Shown: positions 6,692-13,746 of the stretch, one piece after another
How the letters are laid out: each line of letters begins with the position of its first letter
Numbering within the stretch: the first letter of the stretch is position 1
Source: Firmicutes bacterium UBA6648
Lineage (GTDB): Bacteria > Bacillota > Clostridia > Peptostreptococcales > Anaerovoracaceae
Direction of reading: 5' to 3'
NCBI GenBank assembly: GCA_002455605.1
Contig: DKLE01000182.1
Span: 1-15,012, forward strand
Length of the DNA: 15,012 bases
Made by a program: the position numbers and the translations under genes
The notes under the pieces: model-generated
What the model was told of the DNA's origin: nothing
The model's input: the letters and a program-made list of their open reading frames with translations, nothing else
Databases searched by the model: none

Positions 6692-8263
6692 TTACTTAGC
6701 CGGTTTTATAGCTGTTGTGATCCAGTAATAGTCCGCCGTATGAATTTCTGCTCCTGTAACGGCTTTCGAACTGCACATGTTACTGTGGTAGTAACCATGA
6801 ATCAAAACAGCTGCATCATCAATCAAAATCTGCTGAAGCTGCTGTATCATCTCTCCACGATTTTTAATATCCATTTCTTTTTCCAGCTGCTCATATAACC
6901 GATCATAATTGTCATTTGCGTAACCGCAGTAATTTGCTGTTGATTTACTGTACCAATTATCCAGGTAGGAATATGGATCCCCTACAGGAACGGTCATCCA
7001 GTTAGTTGCCAGTAAGTCATACTCTCCTGCTACCAGCATATTCCATTCCGTATCTGCATCGGTGGTTTTTACCGTCACTTTAATTCCGATAGCTTCCAGC
7101 TGTGCCGCCACTGCTTCCGTAAAATCTGTTAAATTTCTGCTGTCATAAGTCAAATAATTCAAATTAATATTCTTACCATTTAATTCCCGGTATCCGTCAC
7201 CATTGGTGTCAACAATTCCCGCATCATCTAGAAGTTTCTTTGCCTTCTGTACATCATAAGGAGTTGCATCCTTTAAGTTCTCATATCCGTAATCTAAAGT
7301 GGAAGGGAGAACCGAGCAGCCTGCTGTATACATGCCTCCTACCGTTACATCACACATGGTCTCATCGTCCAATGCAAGAAGAATTGCTTTGCGAAGGCTG
7401 CTGTCAGCCAATATACCTTTCTGGTTAATATAAGAGAATCCACAGCGCATGCCGATGGTTTCAGAAACCTGGAAATCCGAAGAGCGCTTTAAACTGTCCA
7501 GATCACTTGATGTTACGATATTTTCCACAATATCCACATCTCCGCTCTTCAATGCCATTGCTTTTGTTGAACTATCATCAATAAATATAATGTTTACATG
7601 CTCGTAAGGAACTTGTCCATTCCAATAATACTTATTAGCTGCCATAGCTATGGATACTCCCGTGTCATATTTTTCTATGGCATAAGGGCCGGTTCCAATG
7701 GGATTAGCTGCCATATCCGTTTCTGCATTTACATCGAGAATTGAAAAATAAGGATGTGCCAATACTGCACATAAATCTGCATACGGCTTACTCGTTACAA
7801 TTTCAACAACACCCGTCTCATCATCTCCACTTATGGACTCATATTTCATAAATACAGACGGAGTGGAGGTTCCTTTACCTTTTGCTTCCTGGTCATACAT
7901 ATATTTAATTGAATCCGCAGCTGCTGAAGCGGTTACGTCTTGTCCGTTAGAAAACTTTACTCCCTCTTTTATGTGAAATTTCCATAGAGTCTTTGTAGCA
8001 TCCACTTCATATTTATCACATAAATATGGCTGAGCGTTCATCTCCTCGTCAAATCGGAATAAACCTTCACCAATACTATATCTGGAAACGCACCAAGCAG
8101 CATTTACCATTGCTGAGGGGTCTAAGGAATCGGAAAAATTGGTGCATCCGAAATTCAAGGTTTTGCCGCTGCTTTCTTCGCCCCCTGTCCCGCACCCACT
8201 TAAGAGACTAACTGCTGCGACCACTACTAATATCAATGCTGTGACTCTTTTTCTAAGTTTCAT
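6692..8263 (-). CDS. Family 5 extracellular solute-binding lipoprotein (NikA/DppA-like)
   Basis: Substrate receptor of the ABC importer, 523 residues. The ATG at 8263 is preferred because AGGAGG lies seven bases upstream and a lipoprotein leader follows at once; an upstream start at 8320 would put 19 extra residues before the leader and overlap nikC. The signal peptide has charges KLRKR, a hydrophobic core and lipobox LLSGC, with C24 the lipidated cysteine, so the protein is tethered outside the membrane. The mature protein has the family 5 fold signatures: early LDPSAMVNAAWC, WKFHIKEGVKFSNGQDVTA, and GTGPYAIEKYD. A late cluster H489-x3-H493-x3-C497 could touch a metal, but this is only an inference. 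NikA, CntA and DppA all share this fold, so ligand class cannot be fixed by homology alone. The operon context with a cobalamin riboswitch favours cobalt, a cobalt chelate or a corrinoid. Confidence 0.88.
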   Translation of the reverse strand: MKLRKRVTALILVVVAAVSLLSGCGTGGEESSGKTLNFGCTNFSDSLDPSAMVNAAWCVSRYSIGEGLFRFDEEMNAQPYLCDKYEVDATKTLWKFHIKEGVKFSNGQDVTASAAADSIKYMYDQEAKGKGTSTPSVFMKYESISGDDETGVVEIVTSKPYADLCAVLAHPYFSILDVNAETDMAANPIGTGPYAIEKYDTGVSIAMAANKYYWNGQVPYEHVNIIFIDDSSTKAMALKSGDVDIVENIVTSSDLDSLKRSSDFQVSETIGMRCGFSYINQKGILADSSLRKAILLALDDETMCDVTVGGMYTAGCSVLPSTLDYGYENLKDATPYDVQKAKKLLDDAGIVDTNGDGYRELNGKNINLNYLTYDSRNLTDFTEAVAAQLEAIGIKVTVKTTDADTEWNMLVAGEYDLLATNWMTVPVGDPYSYLDNWYSKSTANYCGYANDNYDRLYEQLEKEMDIKNRGEMIQQLQQILIDDAAVLIHGYYHSNMCSSKAVTGAEIHTADYYWITTAIKPAK

Positions 8264-8283
8264 TCTAAATCCTCCTACAATTT

Positions 8284-9111
8284 TTATATTTGTCTCGGGT
8301 CTAAGATATCCCGCAAACAATCTCCTAATAAATTAAAAATAATAACCACAATGCATATTGCCATACCGGGAAAGACCATCAGCCACGGACAGTCAAACAT
8401 ATATGACCGTCCTTCATTGAGCATCAGTCCCCATTCTGCTATAGGGGGCTGGGCACCAAAGCCTAAAAAGGAAAGTCCCGCTAATTCCAATATCATGGTT
8501 CCTATATCTGTGGCCGCTGTAATGATTAATGTGGGCAATGCGTTGGGTATCAAATGATGCTTTAGTATGTCTGTATTTTTTGTTCCCAGCAGCTGGGCTG
8601 CATAAATATAATCCTTATGCCTTATCTTTAGCACCAAGCTTCTGGCCAGTCTTGCATATTTTGTCCAGCTGACCGCCACAAGTGCGATGATAGCATTGGT
8701 TACACTGGCACCTATGATGCCTGCAACTGCGATGGCAAGCACCATGCCGGGAAAAGAGATCATCATATCTGAAATTCTCATTATCACAGCATCTGCAAGT
8801 CCCCCATAAAACCCGGCAATTGTCCCCAAAACAGCGCCAATTATCAAAACAGTCGAAACTAAAATCAACGAAGCGGTAAGGGATACTCGAAGCCCATATA
8901 TAACACGAGTTAACACATCTCTTCCCAATTTATCGGTTCCAAACCAGTGAACGCCGTTGGGCGGAAGAAAGGCTTCCGTTAAATGAGACTCATATGGACT
9001 GAATGGGGCAATATAGCGGGCAAAAACTGCTGTCAGTACAAGAATGATTGCCAATGCGGAAAGAATTGAGAACTGCTTATTGTGCTTTATGAATTCAACT
9101 AATTTTTTCAT
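8284..9111 (-). CDS. NikC/DppC-type ABC permease
   Basis: Inner-membrane permease of the importer, 275 residues with about six hydrophobic helices. The N-terminal DppC signature is present: one helix followed by FLPPNGVHWFGTDKLGRDVL, then RVIYGLRVSL. The ATPase-docking EAA loop is at AAQLLGTKNTDILKHHLIPN, and the end DILDPRQI is typical of the family. The ATG at 9111 is two bases after the stop of the NikB-type gene, and its ribosome site GAGGAG lies in the last codons of that gene, so the two permeases are translationally coupled. The binding-protein gene starts 20 bases after its stop. It pairs with the NikB-type permease to form the channel. Confidence 0.92.
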   Translation of the reverse strand: MKKLVEFIKHNKQFSILSALAIILVLTAVFARYIAPFSPYESHLTEAFLPPNGVHWFGTDKLGRDVLTRVIYGLRVSLTASLILVSTVLIIGAVLGTIAGFYGGLADAVIMRISDMMISFPGMVLAIAVAGIIGASVTNAIIALVAVSWTKYARLARSLVLKIRHKDYIYAAQLLGTKNTDILKHHLIPNALPTLIITAATDIGTMILELAGLSFLGFGAQPPIAEWGLMLNEGRSYMFDCPWLMVFPGMAICIVVIIFNLLGDCLRDILDPRQI

Positions 9112-9113
9112 AT

Positions 9114-10052
9114 CTAACTCCTCTTACGAATTCTTGGATCCAAATAAGAATATGACATATCTACTACTACATTAATAATCATATAGATCAGCGCGATCCA
9201 AAGGACATAGGCCTGAATCAGAGGATAATCATATGCTTTAATGGCAGAAACCGCCATGTTTCCCAGACCTTGATATGAAAAGATTACTTCTACTACCGCA
9301 GTACCTCCAAGTAATGAGCCCAGGGACAACCCCAGCAGGGTTATGAGGGGAAGCAAAGCATTGGGGAATATATGCCGCCATAAAATGATACCTTCCCCCA
9401 TTCCTCTGGCCCTGGCTCCAATTACATAATCCTGATTCAGCTCCTCCAGGATGGCCGTTCGTACTTGTCTTGTATATTTAGCGGACATAGCAAAGGCTAG
9501 GGTTACCGCTGGCAGAAGCAGTCTCTCCAATCCATTTCCTGCCGATACCACAGATAGCAGCCTTAGCTTTACTGCCATTACATACAATAAAACTAACCCA
9601 ATCCAGAAATTAGGTATTGATATTCCCAGAAAACTACTTCCCCGAATTACGTAATCGATTACTTTGTTTCTCTTTAATGCTGCCAGCATGCCAAAGGGAA
9701 TCGATATAACAACCATGAACAATAATGAAACAAAGGCCAGCTTTAATGTAGGCCATATTTTATCTAAAAGTATTTCAGCCACCGGCTTGTTCATGGAATA
9801 AGAAATCCCAAAGTCACCGGAAAGGCACCCTGATAGCCAATTCCAGTATTGCACTAAAAACGGCCTATTTAATCCCATGGACTCTCTTGTCTTTTCCAGA
9901 ACCTCTTCACTGGGTATGCTGCCCGTCACAGCGTACATGGTCCGGACAGGATCTCCCGGAGCAAGATAAGTTAAACCAAATGTAATGAAGCTTATTCCCA
10001 ATAAAACAACGATTATTTCCAGCAGACGATTTCCAAATTGCTTCTTACTCAC
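9114..10052 (-). CDS. NikB/DppB-type ABC permease
   Basis: Inner-membrane permease of the importer, 312 residues with about six hydrophobic helices. It begins with the DppB signature: one helix, LTYLAPGDPVRTMY, then ESMGLNRPFLVQYWNWL. The EAA loop ARARGMGEGIILWRHIFPNA docks the ATPases. The end YSYLDPRIRKRS is typical of the family. The start is GTG at 10052 with AGGAGG seven bases upstream. It follows the deacylase gene by 42 bases, the widest gap in the operon, and is coupled to the NikC-type gene by a two-base gap. Confidence 0.92.
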   Translation of the reverse strand: MSKKQFGNRLLEIIVVLLGISFITFGLTYLAPGDPVRTMYAVTGSIPSEEVLEKTRESMGLNRPFLVQYWNWLSGCLSGDFGISYSMNKPVAEILLDKIWPTLKLAFVSLLFMVVISIPFGMLAALKRNKVIDYVIRGSSFLGISIPNFWIGLVLLYVMAVKLRLLSVVSAGNGLERLLLPAVTLAFAMSAKYTRQVRTAILEELNQDYVIGARARGMGEGIILWRHIFPNALLPLITLLGLSLGSLLGGTAVVEVIFSYQGLGNMAVSAIKAYDYPLIQAYVLWIALIYMIINVVVDMSYSYLDPRIRKRS

Positions 10053-10094
10053 AATCCTTCCTCCTAATTTTTTATGCCTTACAAGGATGTCTTT

Positions 10095-11054
10095 TTAATC
10101 TGTCAGTTTACCGTACGCAATGACTGTTTCACCTTCTAAAACCGAAAGACTGCCCGTTTGATATAGAATAACACTCTTTTCCTTAGCGACATGTGTTTCA
10201 AGTATGTTTCCAAAATAGTCTTTGATTTCTCCGAGGATTGCATCTTTTTCTACGATATCCCCTGCACGGTATTTGGGATACCAGCATCCTGTTTTCTCTG
10301 CATTCTGATAAAAGGCTTCTGTGATAAGATAAGCCTCTGAGTTTTTTCTTTGCCCCTTATCTTGGAAAAATCCCAGCATCCGTAAAATTTTCGTCACATC
10401 CTCTATATCCGCTTCCACTTCCCTTTCAGACCAAATTCCAAGATTCCCTCTCTCCAGTAAAATTCCCGGAATCCCCATAGTACCAGCATAATTATATGCC
10501 CCCCCTGTTCCGCTTTGGGATTTTACGATATATGGTACATCCACCTGTCTTGCCATTTTCTCTGAGATCTGACAAACCTCTTCACTTGCCTTTCCTTGAC
10601 AATACACATAAGCTTTTAGCTCCTCATAGCCGTCACCGCAATGCAAGTCTATGTAATAATCTATCTGTGAAAAAAGTTCTTTCTCCATAAAATAACAGAT
10701 TCTTTCCGCTAAAGTTCCCTCTTTACTTCCTGGGAATTCTCTGTTGATATTTTTTCCGTCTTCATAAACACAGCTCATAGTCCGATGTTCAAAGCCTGTA
10801 CGGTTTACCAGCGGCAGAATAATGATGTTTCCAGTTATATCATCAGGCTTTAAAAGCTCTGTTAATTGAATAGCTGCCTGAATGCCCACATATTCCGCAT
10901 TATGAATACCTCCTGTTATTAAAATTGTTTTTCCCGCTTCCTTCCCGCAAAGAATGGTAACGGGCAATAAAAGGCCTTCCTCCTCAATTGCCGTAAATCC
11001 CTGGATTTTTTTATTTCTGTTTTTTATTTCATTTCTTATGCTGATCAAATTCAT
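10095..11054 (-). CDS. AstE/AspA-family zinc deacylase (succinylglutamate desuccinylase/aspartoacylase-like)
   Basis: Metal-dependent amide hydrolase of 319 residues, first gene of the operon. The zinc site is complete: H51 and E54 in GGIHNAEYVG, and H138 in IDLHCGD. The catalytic glutamate is E201 in GILLERGNLG. The C-terminal part (about 255-319) is predicted to form the small beta-barrel found in this family (KYRAGDIVEKDAILGEI). There is no signal peptide, so it works in the cytoplasm. The ATG at 11054 has GGGAG seven bases upstream. Relatives cut N-acyl amino acids or similar amides. Placed first under a cobalamin riboswitch and before a NikABCDE-like importer, it could process the imported ligand, for example to free a metal or trim an amide-containing chelator. 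Peptidase or N-acyl-amino-acid salvage activity is the plainer alternative. The exact substrate is unknown. Confidence 0.85.
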   Translation of the reverse strand: MNLISIRNEIKNRNKKIQGFTAIEEEGLLLPVTILCGKEAGKTILITGGIHNAEYVGIQAAIQLTELLKPDDITGNIIILPLVNRTGFEHRTMSCVYEDGKNINREFPGSKEGTLAERICYFMEKELFSQIDYYIDLHCGDGYEELKAYVYCQGKASEEVCQISEKMARQVDVPYIVKSQSGTGGAYNYAGTMGIPGILLERGNLGIWSEREVEADIEDVTKILRMLGFFQDKGQRKNSEAYLITEAFYQNAEKTGCWYPKYRAGDIVEKDAILGEIKDYFGNILETHVAKEKSVILYQTGSLSVLEGETVIAYGKLTD

Positions 11055-11089
11055 CCTTGTTCTCCCTATAAAACCTTTACCAAACCACT

Positions 11090-11116
11090 AAAAAAAGACC
11101 GCAAAATACGGTCTTT
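11090..11116 (-). terminator. Intrinsic terminator in the riboswitch expression platform
   Basis: On the minus strand AAAGACCG (11116-11109), a seven-base loop and CGGTCTTT (11101-11094) form a perfect 8-bp stem ending in a run of seven Ts (11096-11090). It lies about 85 bases after the cobalamin aptamer and 36 bases before the deacylase ATG. It is therefore the likely off-switch: B12 binding should favour it. A GCGGTT at 11187-11182 could pair with GACCGT of the stem as a weak antiterminator, allowing G-U pairs. Confidence 0.85.
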
Positions 11117-11132
11117 AAAAAAGATCAATATA

Positions 11133-11150
11133 ATTAATATTAATATTAAT
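11133..11150. repeat. Three perfect tandem copies of ATTAAT
   Basis: Positions 11133-11150 hold three exact ATTAAT units in the linker between the aptamer and the terminator. It is probably low-complexity AT spacer, though slippage here would change the distance between the aptamer and the terminator. Confidence 0.6.
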
Positions 11151-11202
11151 ACAAATATATATTATCTGAGTACTTCCCAATAACCGCAGAAATTGTACAA
11201 CT

Positions 11203-11355
11203 AAATACAAGCAGTTCTCCTGACTTAAGTTCACCGCTTTTTTACGCCTTCCCAGTTCTCCCAGTGGCATACTGTAAAAAAGCTCCCTATTACAGTGACG
11301 GGTTCGTATTGGATTTCCACCAATTTCTCTATTAATCCTTATGGAACTTGTATTT
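11203..11355 (-). ncRNA. Cobalamin (B12) riboswitch aptamer
   Basis: Cis-acting RNA that binds adenosylcobalamin or a related corrinoid. Conserved blocks in the expected order on the minus strand: AATAGAGAAATTGGTGGAAA, then TCC, then the CCCGTCACTGTAATAGGGAGC region (about 11303-11282), GCCACTG (about 11270), GGGAAGGCG, and the B12 box AAGTCAGGAGAACTGC (11226-11211). The closing P1 stem is perfect over 9 bp: AAATACAAG (11355-11347) pairs with CTTGTATTT (11211-11203). With the terminator at 11116-11090 it forms a full leader for the deacylase-transporter operon, and should shut that operon down when B12 is plentiful. The match to the family consensus is by eye. Confidence 0.93.
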
Positions 11356-11389
11356 TTGTCTTCTAATTTAATTATTTATTTTCTTTTCA

Positions 11390-11419
11390 ATTTTATCATA
11401 GCTGGCGATGGGATGTTAT
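11390..11419 (-). promoter_or_regulatory. Weak candidate promoter of the riboswitch operon
   Basis: On the minus strand, ATAACA (11419-11414), an 18-base spacer and TAAAAT (11395-11390) precede the aptamer by about 35 bases. An overlapping TATGAT (11400-11395) is an alternative -10 with no good -35. The poor -35 would suit an activator-dependent promoter, and the LysR gene next door is the obvious candidate, but this is inference. Confidence 0.3.
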
Positions 11420-11427
11420 ACTCATTT

Positions 11428-11447
11428 TGGAATGCCTCTTCATTCCA
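11428..11447. repeat. Inverted repeat just after the LysR gene
   Basis: TGGAATG (11428-11434) and CATTCCA (11441-11447) form a perfect 7-bp dyad with a six-base centre, six bases after the LysR stop. No T-run follows on the minus strand, so it is not a standard terminator. It lies upstream of the candidate operon promoter, where a LysR-type activator would bind, so it may be an operator; a weak LysR transcript end is also possible. Confidence 0.45.
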
Positions 11448-11452
11448 TTTTG

Positions 11453-12373
11453 TCATATTTCACTTAAGATCAGCTCTAAAAATTGTTCTGCCAAGTGAGA
11501 AAGTATTTCTTTTTCCCGTTTGACATAACCAAGGTGTATCTTTCCGTCTGAACACTTAATGGGTATACTTCTAATAGAAAAATCTTTTTCTATTTCAGAA
11601 TTCAGTCTATAGCTGAGATAAACCCGGTTTGTGTGTTCCAGCGTTCGAATCAAGGCGTAGTCACTATTTGTTGTAACAGCGTTATCCAGATTTTTTGAGA
11701 TCCCCAGTTCCTCTATCGTCCTTTGCAAGTGATGGGATCGGGAATAGGCATCTTCATAATGCTTGATATACTGTAATTCTTTTAATTGATCTGCTGTGAT
11801 ATCCGTTTTTTTGGCTATAGGGTTATTTTCTCCTACCTCCAACGATAGGCTTGATTCTTTGATCGTAACAAATTCCAATTTTTTCCTCTTTAAAATATGT
11901 TCAAAAATTACTTTTTGCTTATCTGCTACATAAATAAAGCCTATCTCCGAGATATCCTTTTCCACATTGCTTATTATCTCATTAACACTTCCCTCCAGCA
12001 TCCGAAAAGATATGGCCTTTCCCTCCTGCTGTTTACAAAACCTGGCAAAAATAGTTGCCAAACAATTGCTTGGGTTCATAGAAATTGATAAAAACTGTGA
12101 CTTTTTTTCTCTGTTGATGGTTTCAATATGATCAATTCTTTTTATGATCTCCAATGCATGCTTATATACTTTCTCGCCTTCCGCCGTCAAGCATACTCCA
12201 GTACCCCGTCTTGTGAAAAGTGTCATCTGCAAACTTTTTTCTAATTTTTTAATTACCTTGCTAACATTTGAAGGGGTTGTATACAAAACTTCCGATGCGT
12301 TGCTGAAACTTCCTGCTTCCGCAGCAGTTACCAAATATTCCAATTGTTTCAATTCCCTGGCCGGCTCCTTCAC
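11453..12373 (-). CDS. LysR-family transcriptional regulator
   Basis: DNA-binding regulator of 306 residues if the GTG at 12373 is used. The N-terminal winged helix-turn-helix (about 8-66) is clear: LKQLEYLVTAAEAGSFSNAS, TTPSNVSKVIKKLE, LFTRRGTGVCLTAEGE. The rest is a LysR effector-binding domain ending near residue 300. The start is uncertain: the GTG has a poor ribosome site, whereas a TTG at 12352 would give the classic start MKQLEYLV, with AAGGAG 12 bases upstream. It lies directly upstream of the cobalamin riboswitch operon and points the same way, unlike the usual divergent layout of LysR genes and their targets. No strong terminator separates it from the riboswitch, so read-through into the operon is possible. 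Effector and target are not evident. Confidence 0.88.
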   Translation of the reverse strand: MKEPARELKQLEYLVTAAEAGSFSNASEVLYTTPSNVSKVIKKLEKSLQMTLFTRRGTGVCLTAEGEKVYKHALEIIKRIDHIETINREKKSQFLSISMNPSNCLATIFARFCKQQEGKAISFRMLEGSVNEIISNVEKDISEIGFIYVADKQKVIFEHILKRKKLEFVTIKESSLSLEVGENNPIAKKTDITADQLKELQYIKHYEDAYSRSHHLQRTIEELGISKNLDNAVTTNSDYALIRTLEHTNRVYLSYRLNSEIEKDFSIRSIPIKCSDGKIHLGYVKREKEILSHLAEQFLELILSEI

Positions 12374-12419
12374 CCTTATTTATTGTGAATCCTTGAAGTA
12401 CGTATTATATAGCATTGTT

Positions 12420-12448
12420 ATTTTACCATGCCCACAGCAACCTTTCAA
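12420..12448 (-). promoter_or_regulatory. Predicted promoter of the LysR gene
   Basis: On the minus strand TTGAAA (12448-12443), a 17-base spacer and TAAAAT (12425-12420), preceded by TGG, an extended -10. Transcription would start near 12413, about 40 bases before the gene. This is one of the better promoter matches in the window. Confidence 0.6.
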
Positions 12449-12582
12449 ACCTTATGTGACAAGTATTTTTGTTATTTACTTCCATATATGCTGCTTTAGG
12501 ACCTTTGCACTTTAGATTTTATTTTTTAGGATTGCGTCCACTTTCCAAATATTATATGCTATTGCATAGAAAGGGAGGTTTT

Positions 12583-13083
12583 ATGATGATAAAAACTAAT
12601 TTACCGGACTTTACTATTCGATTTGCTGAAAAAAAGGATGCTCCTCTCATAGTAAAGTACATAAAAGACTTAGCATCTTATGAAAACGAACTTGAAGATG
12701 TGTCCGTAACTTCTGAACTTTTAGAGAAAAATATGTTTGATGAAAATGGAGCGGAATGCCTGATCGGTGAATTCCAAGAAACGCCGGTCGGCTTTGCTTT
12801 CTTTCATAATAGTTTCTCTACTTTTCTGGGTAAACCCGGAATTGCTCTGGTAGATCTTTTCATTGAGCCTGAAATGAGAGGAAAAGGGTACGGAAAGGCC
12901 ATGCTCTCTTTCCTTGCCAATATCGCAGAGGAAAGAGACTGCGGCCGCTTAGAATGGTGGGTACATGACTGGAATGAATCTGCTGCCGAACATTACAGAA
13001 ATTGGGGAGCTAAGATGATAAAAGACATTCGCGTATACCGAATGGATGGAAGCTTTCTAGAAGAGTTTTCAAAGCAATTTTGA
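12583..13083 (+). CDS. GNAT acetyltransferase, spermidine/diamine N-acetyltransferase-like
   Basis: Acetyl-CoA-dependent N-acetyltransferase of 166 residues. The start is the ATG at 12583 or the adjacent ATG at 12586; GGGAGG lies four or seven bases upstream. An open frame extends back to 12469 but those codons precede the ribosome site. The acetyl-CoA loop is R99-GKGYG-104 in EPEMRGKGYGKAML. The layout, with an early DLASYENELEDV, then VGFAFFHNSFSTFLGKPG, VDLFIEPEMRG, and a late HDWNESAAEHYRNWGA, follows the spermidine/thialysine acetyltransferase (SSAT) pattern closely. A polyamine or other primary amine is thus a likely substrate, but substrate assignment within GNATs is unreliable. It is a single-gene unit, divergent from the LysR gene and convergent with the rubrerythrin gene. 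I see no strong promoter in 12450-12580. Confidence 0.88.
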   Translation: MMIKTNLPDFTIRFAEKKDAPLIVKYIKDLASYENELEDVSVTSELLEKNMFDENGAECLIGEFQETPVGFAFFHNSFSTFLGKPGIALVDLFIEPEMRGKGYGKAMLSFLANIAEERDCGRLEWWVHDWNESAAEHYRNWGAKMIKDIRVYRMDGSFLEEFSKQF

Positions 13084-13109
13084 CCAAAACTCTGGCTATC
13101 TTGTATTTT

Positions 13110-13146
13110 AAAAAGCTGCCCTGAATCTTTACGAAATGGGCAGCTT
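13110..13146. terminator. Bidirectional terminator between GNAT and rubrerythrin genes
   Basis: AAGCTGCCC (13113-13121) and GGGCAGCTT (13138-13146) make a perfect 9-bp GC-rich stem with a 16-base loop. On the minus strand it ends in five Ts (13114-13110) and so fits the end of the peroxide-defence operon. On the plus strand it begins 30 bases after the GNAT stop but has only a short T-run. Confidence 0.75.
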
Positions 13147-13197
13147 CATTAGAAGTTTTACGTCTTTGCTTTGCTTATTCCCCGAAAGGAATCTTTA

Positions 13198-13731
13198 TTA
13201 ATAATTTATTTTTCTTACTTCAAAGAAACTCTGCGGATGATTGCAAACCGGACATACTCCAGGAGCTTCTTTACCTGTATGAAGGTGTCCGCAGTTACGG
13301 CATTCCCAAACCTTTTCTTCCGGCTTTGAAAATACTGTTTTTGTTTCAACATTATTTAACAGTGCTCTGTATCTTTCTTCGTGATGCTTTTCAACCTGAG
13401 CTACTGCTCTAAACTGTTCTGCTAAAGCTGTGAAGCCCTCTTCTTCTGCATCCTTTGCAAAGCCTTCATACATATCTGTCCATTCATAGTTCTCACCTTC
13501 AGCTGCGGACAAAAGATTCGCTGCTGTATCATTTAAACCGCCAAGAGCCTTAAACCAAAGCTTAGCATGTTCTTTTTCATTTTCTGCCGTCTTTAAAAAT
13601 AATGCTGCAATCTGTTCATAGCCTTCTTTCTTAGCCTTTGAAGCAAAATAAGTATATTTGTTTCTTGCCTCTGATTCTCCTGAAAAAGCCATTCTTAAGT
13701 TTTTTTCTGTTTTTGTTCCTTTAAGTTCCAT
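13198..13731 (-). CDS. rbr: Rubrerythrin
   Basis: Non-haem diiron peroxidase of 177 residues that reduces hydrogen peroxide to water in anaerobes, in the cytoplasm. The N-terminal ferritin-like four-helix domain holds the iron ligands: E19 in FSGESEARN, E52 and H55 in ENEKEH, E97 in DAEEEGF, E114 and H117 in VEKHHEERY. The C-terminal rubredoxin-like domain has the FeS4 cysteines C144, C147, C160 and C163 (ECRNCG, CPVC). Length and domain order match classical rubrerythrin. The ATG at 13731 has AAGGAG eight to nine bases upstream. It starts 15 bases after the Hrb gene and is third in the perR operon, so it is probably derepressed by peroxide. The neighbouring Hrb could supply its electrons. 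Confidence 0.95.
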   Translation of the reverse strand: MELKGTKTEKNLRMAFSGESEARNKYTYFASKAKKEGYEQIAALFLKTAENEKEHAKLWFKALGGLNDTAANLLSAAEGENYEWTDMYEGFAKDAEEEGFTALAEQFRAVAQVEKHHEERYRALLNNVETKTVFSKPEEKVWECRNCGHLHTGKEAPGVCPVCNHPQSFFEVRKINY

Positions 13732-13746
13732 AATATTCTCTCCTTT

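Noticed and set aside
8264..8320. Upstream in-frame start giving the binding protein 19 extra N-terminal residues
   Set aside because: The AGGAGG and lipoprotein leader both fit the ATG at 8263, and the longer form would overlap the permease gene.
12469..12582. N-terminal extension of the GNAT frame
   Set aside because: The codons lie upstream of the GGGAGG at 12573-12578 and do not resemble the family.
13177..13192. Hairpin ATTCC/GGAAT near the end of the rubrerythrin gene as a terminator
   Set aside because: The stem is only 5 bp and no T-run follows on the minus strand; the 9-bp stem at 13113-13146 fits better.
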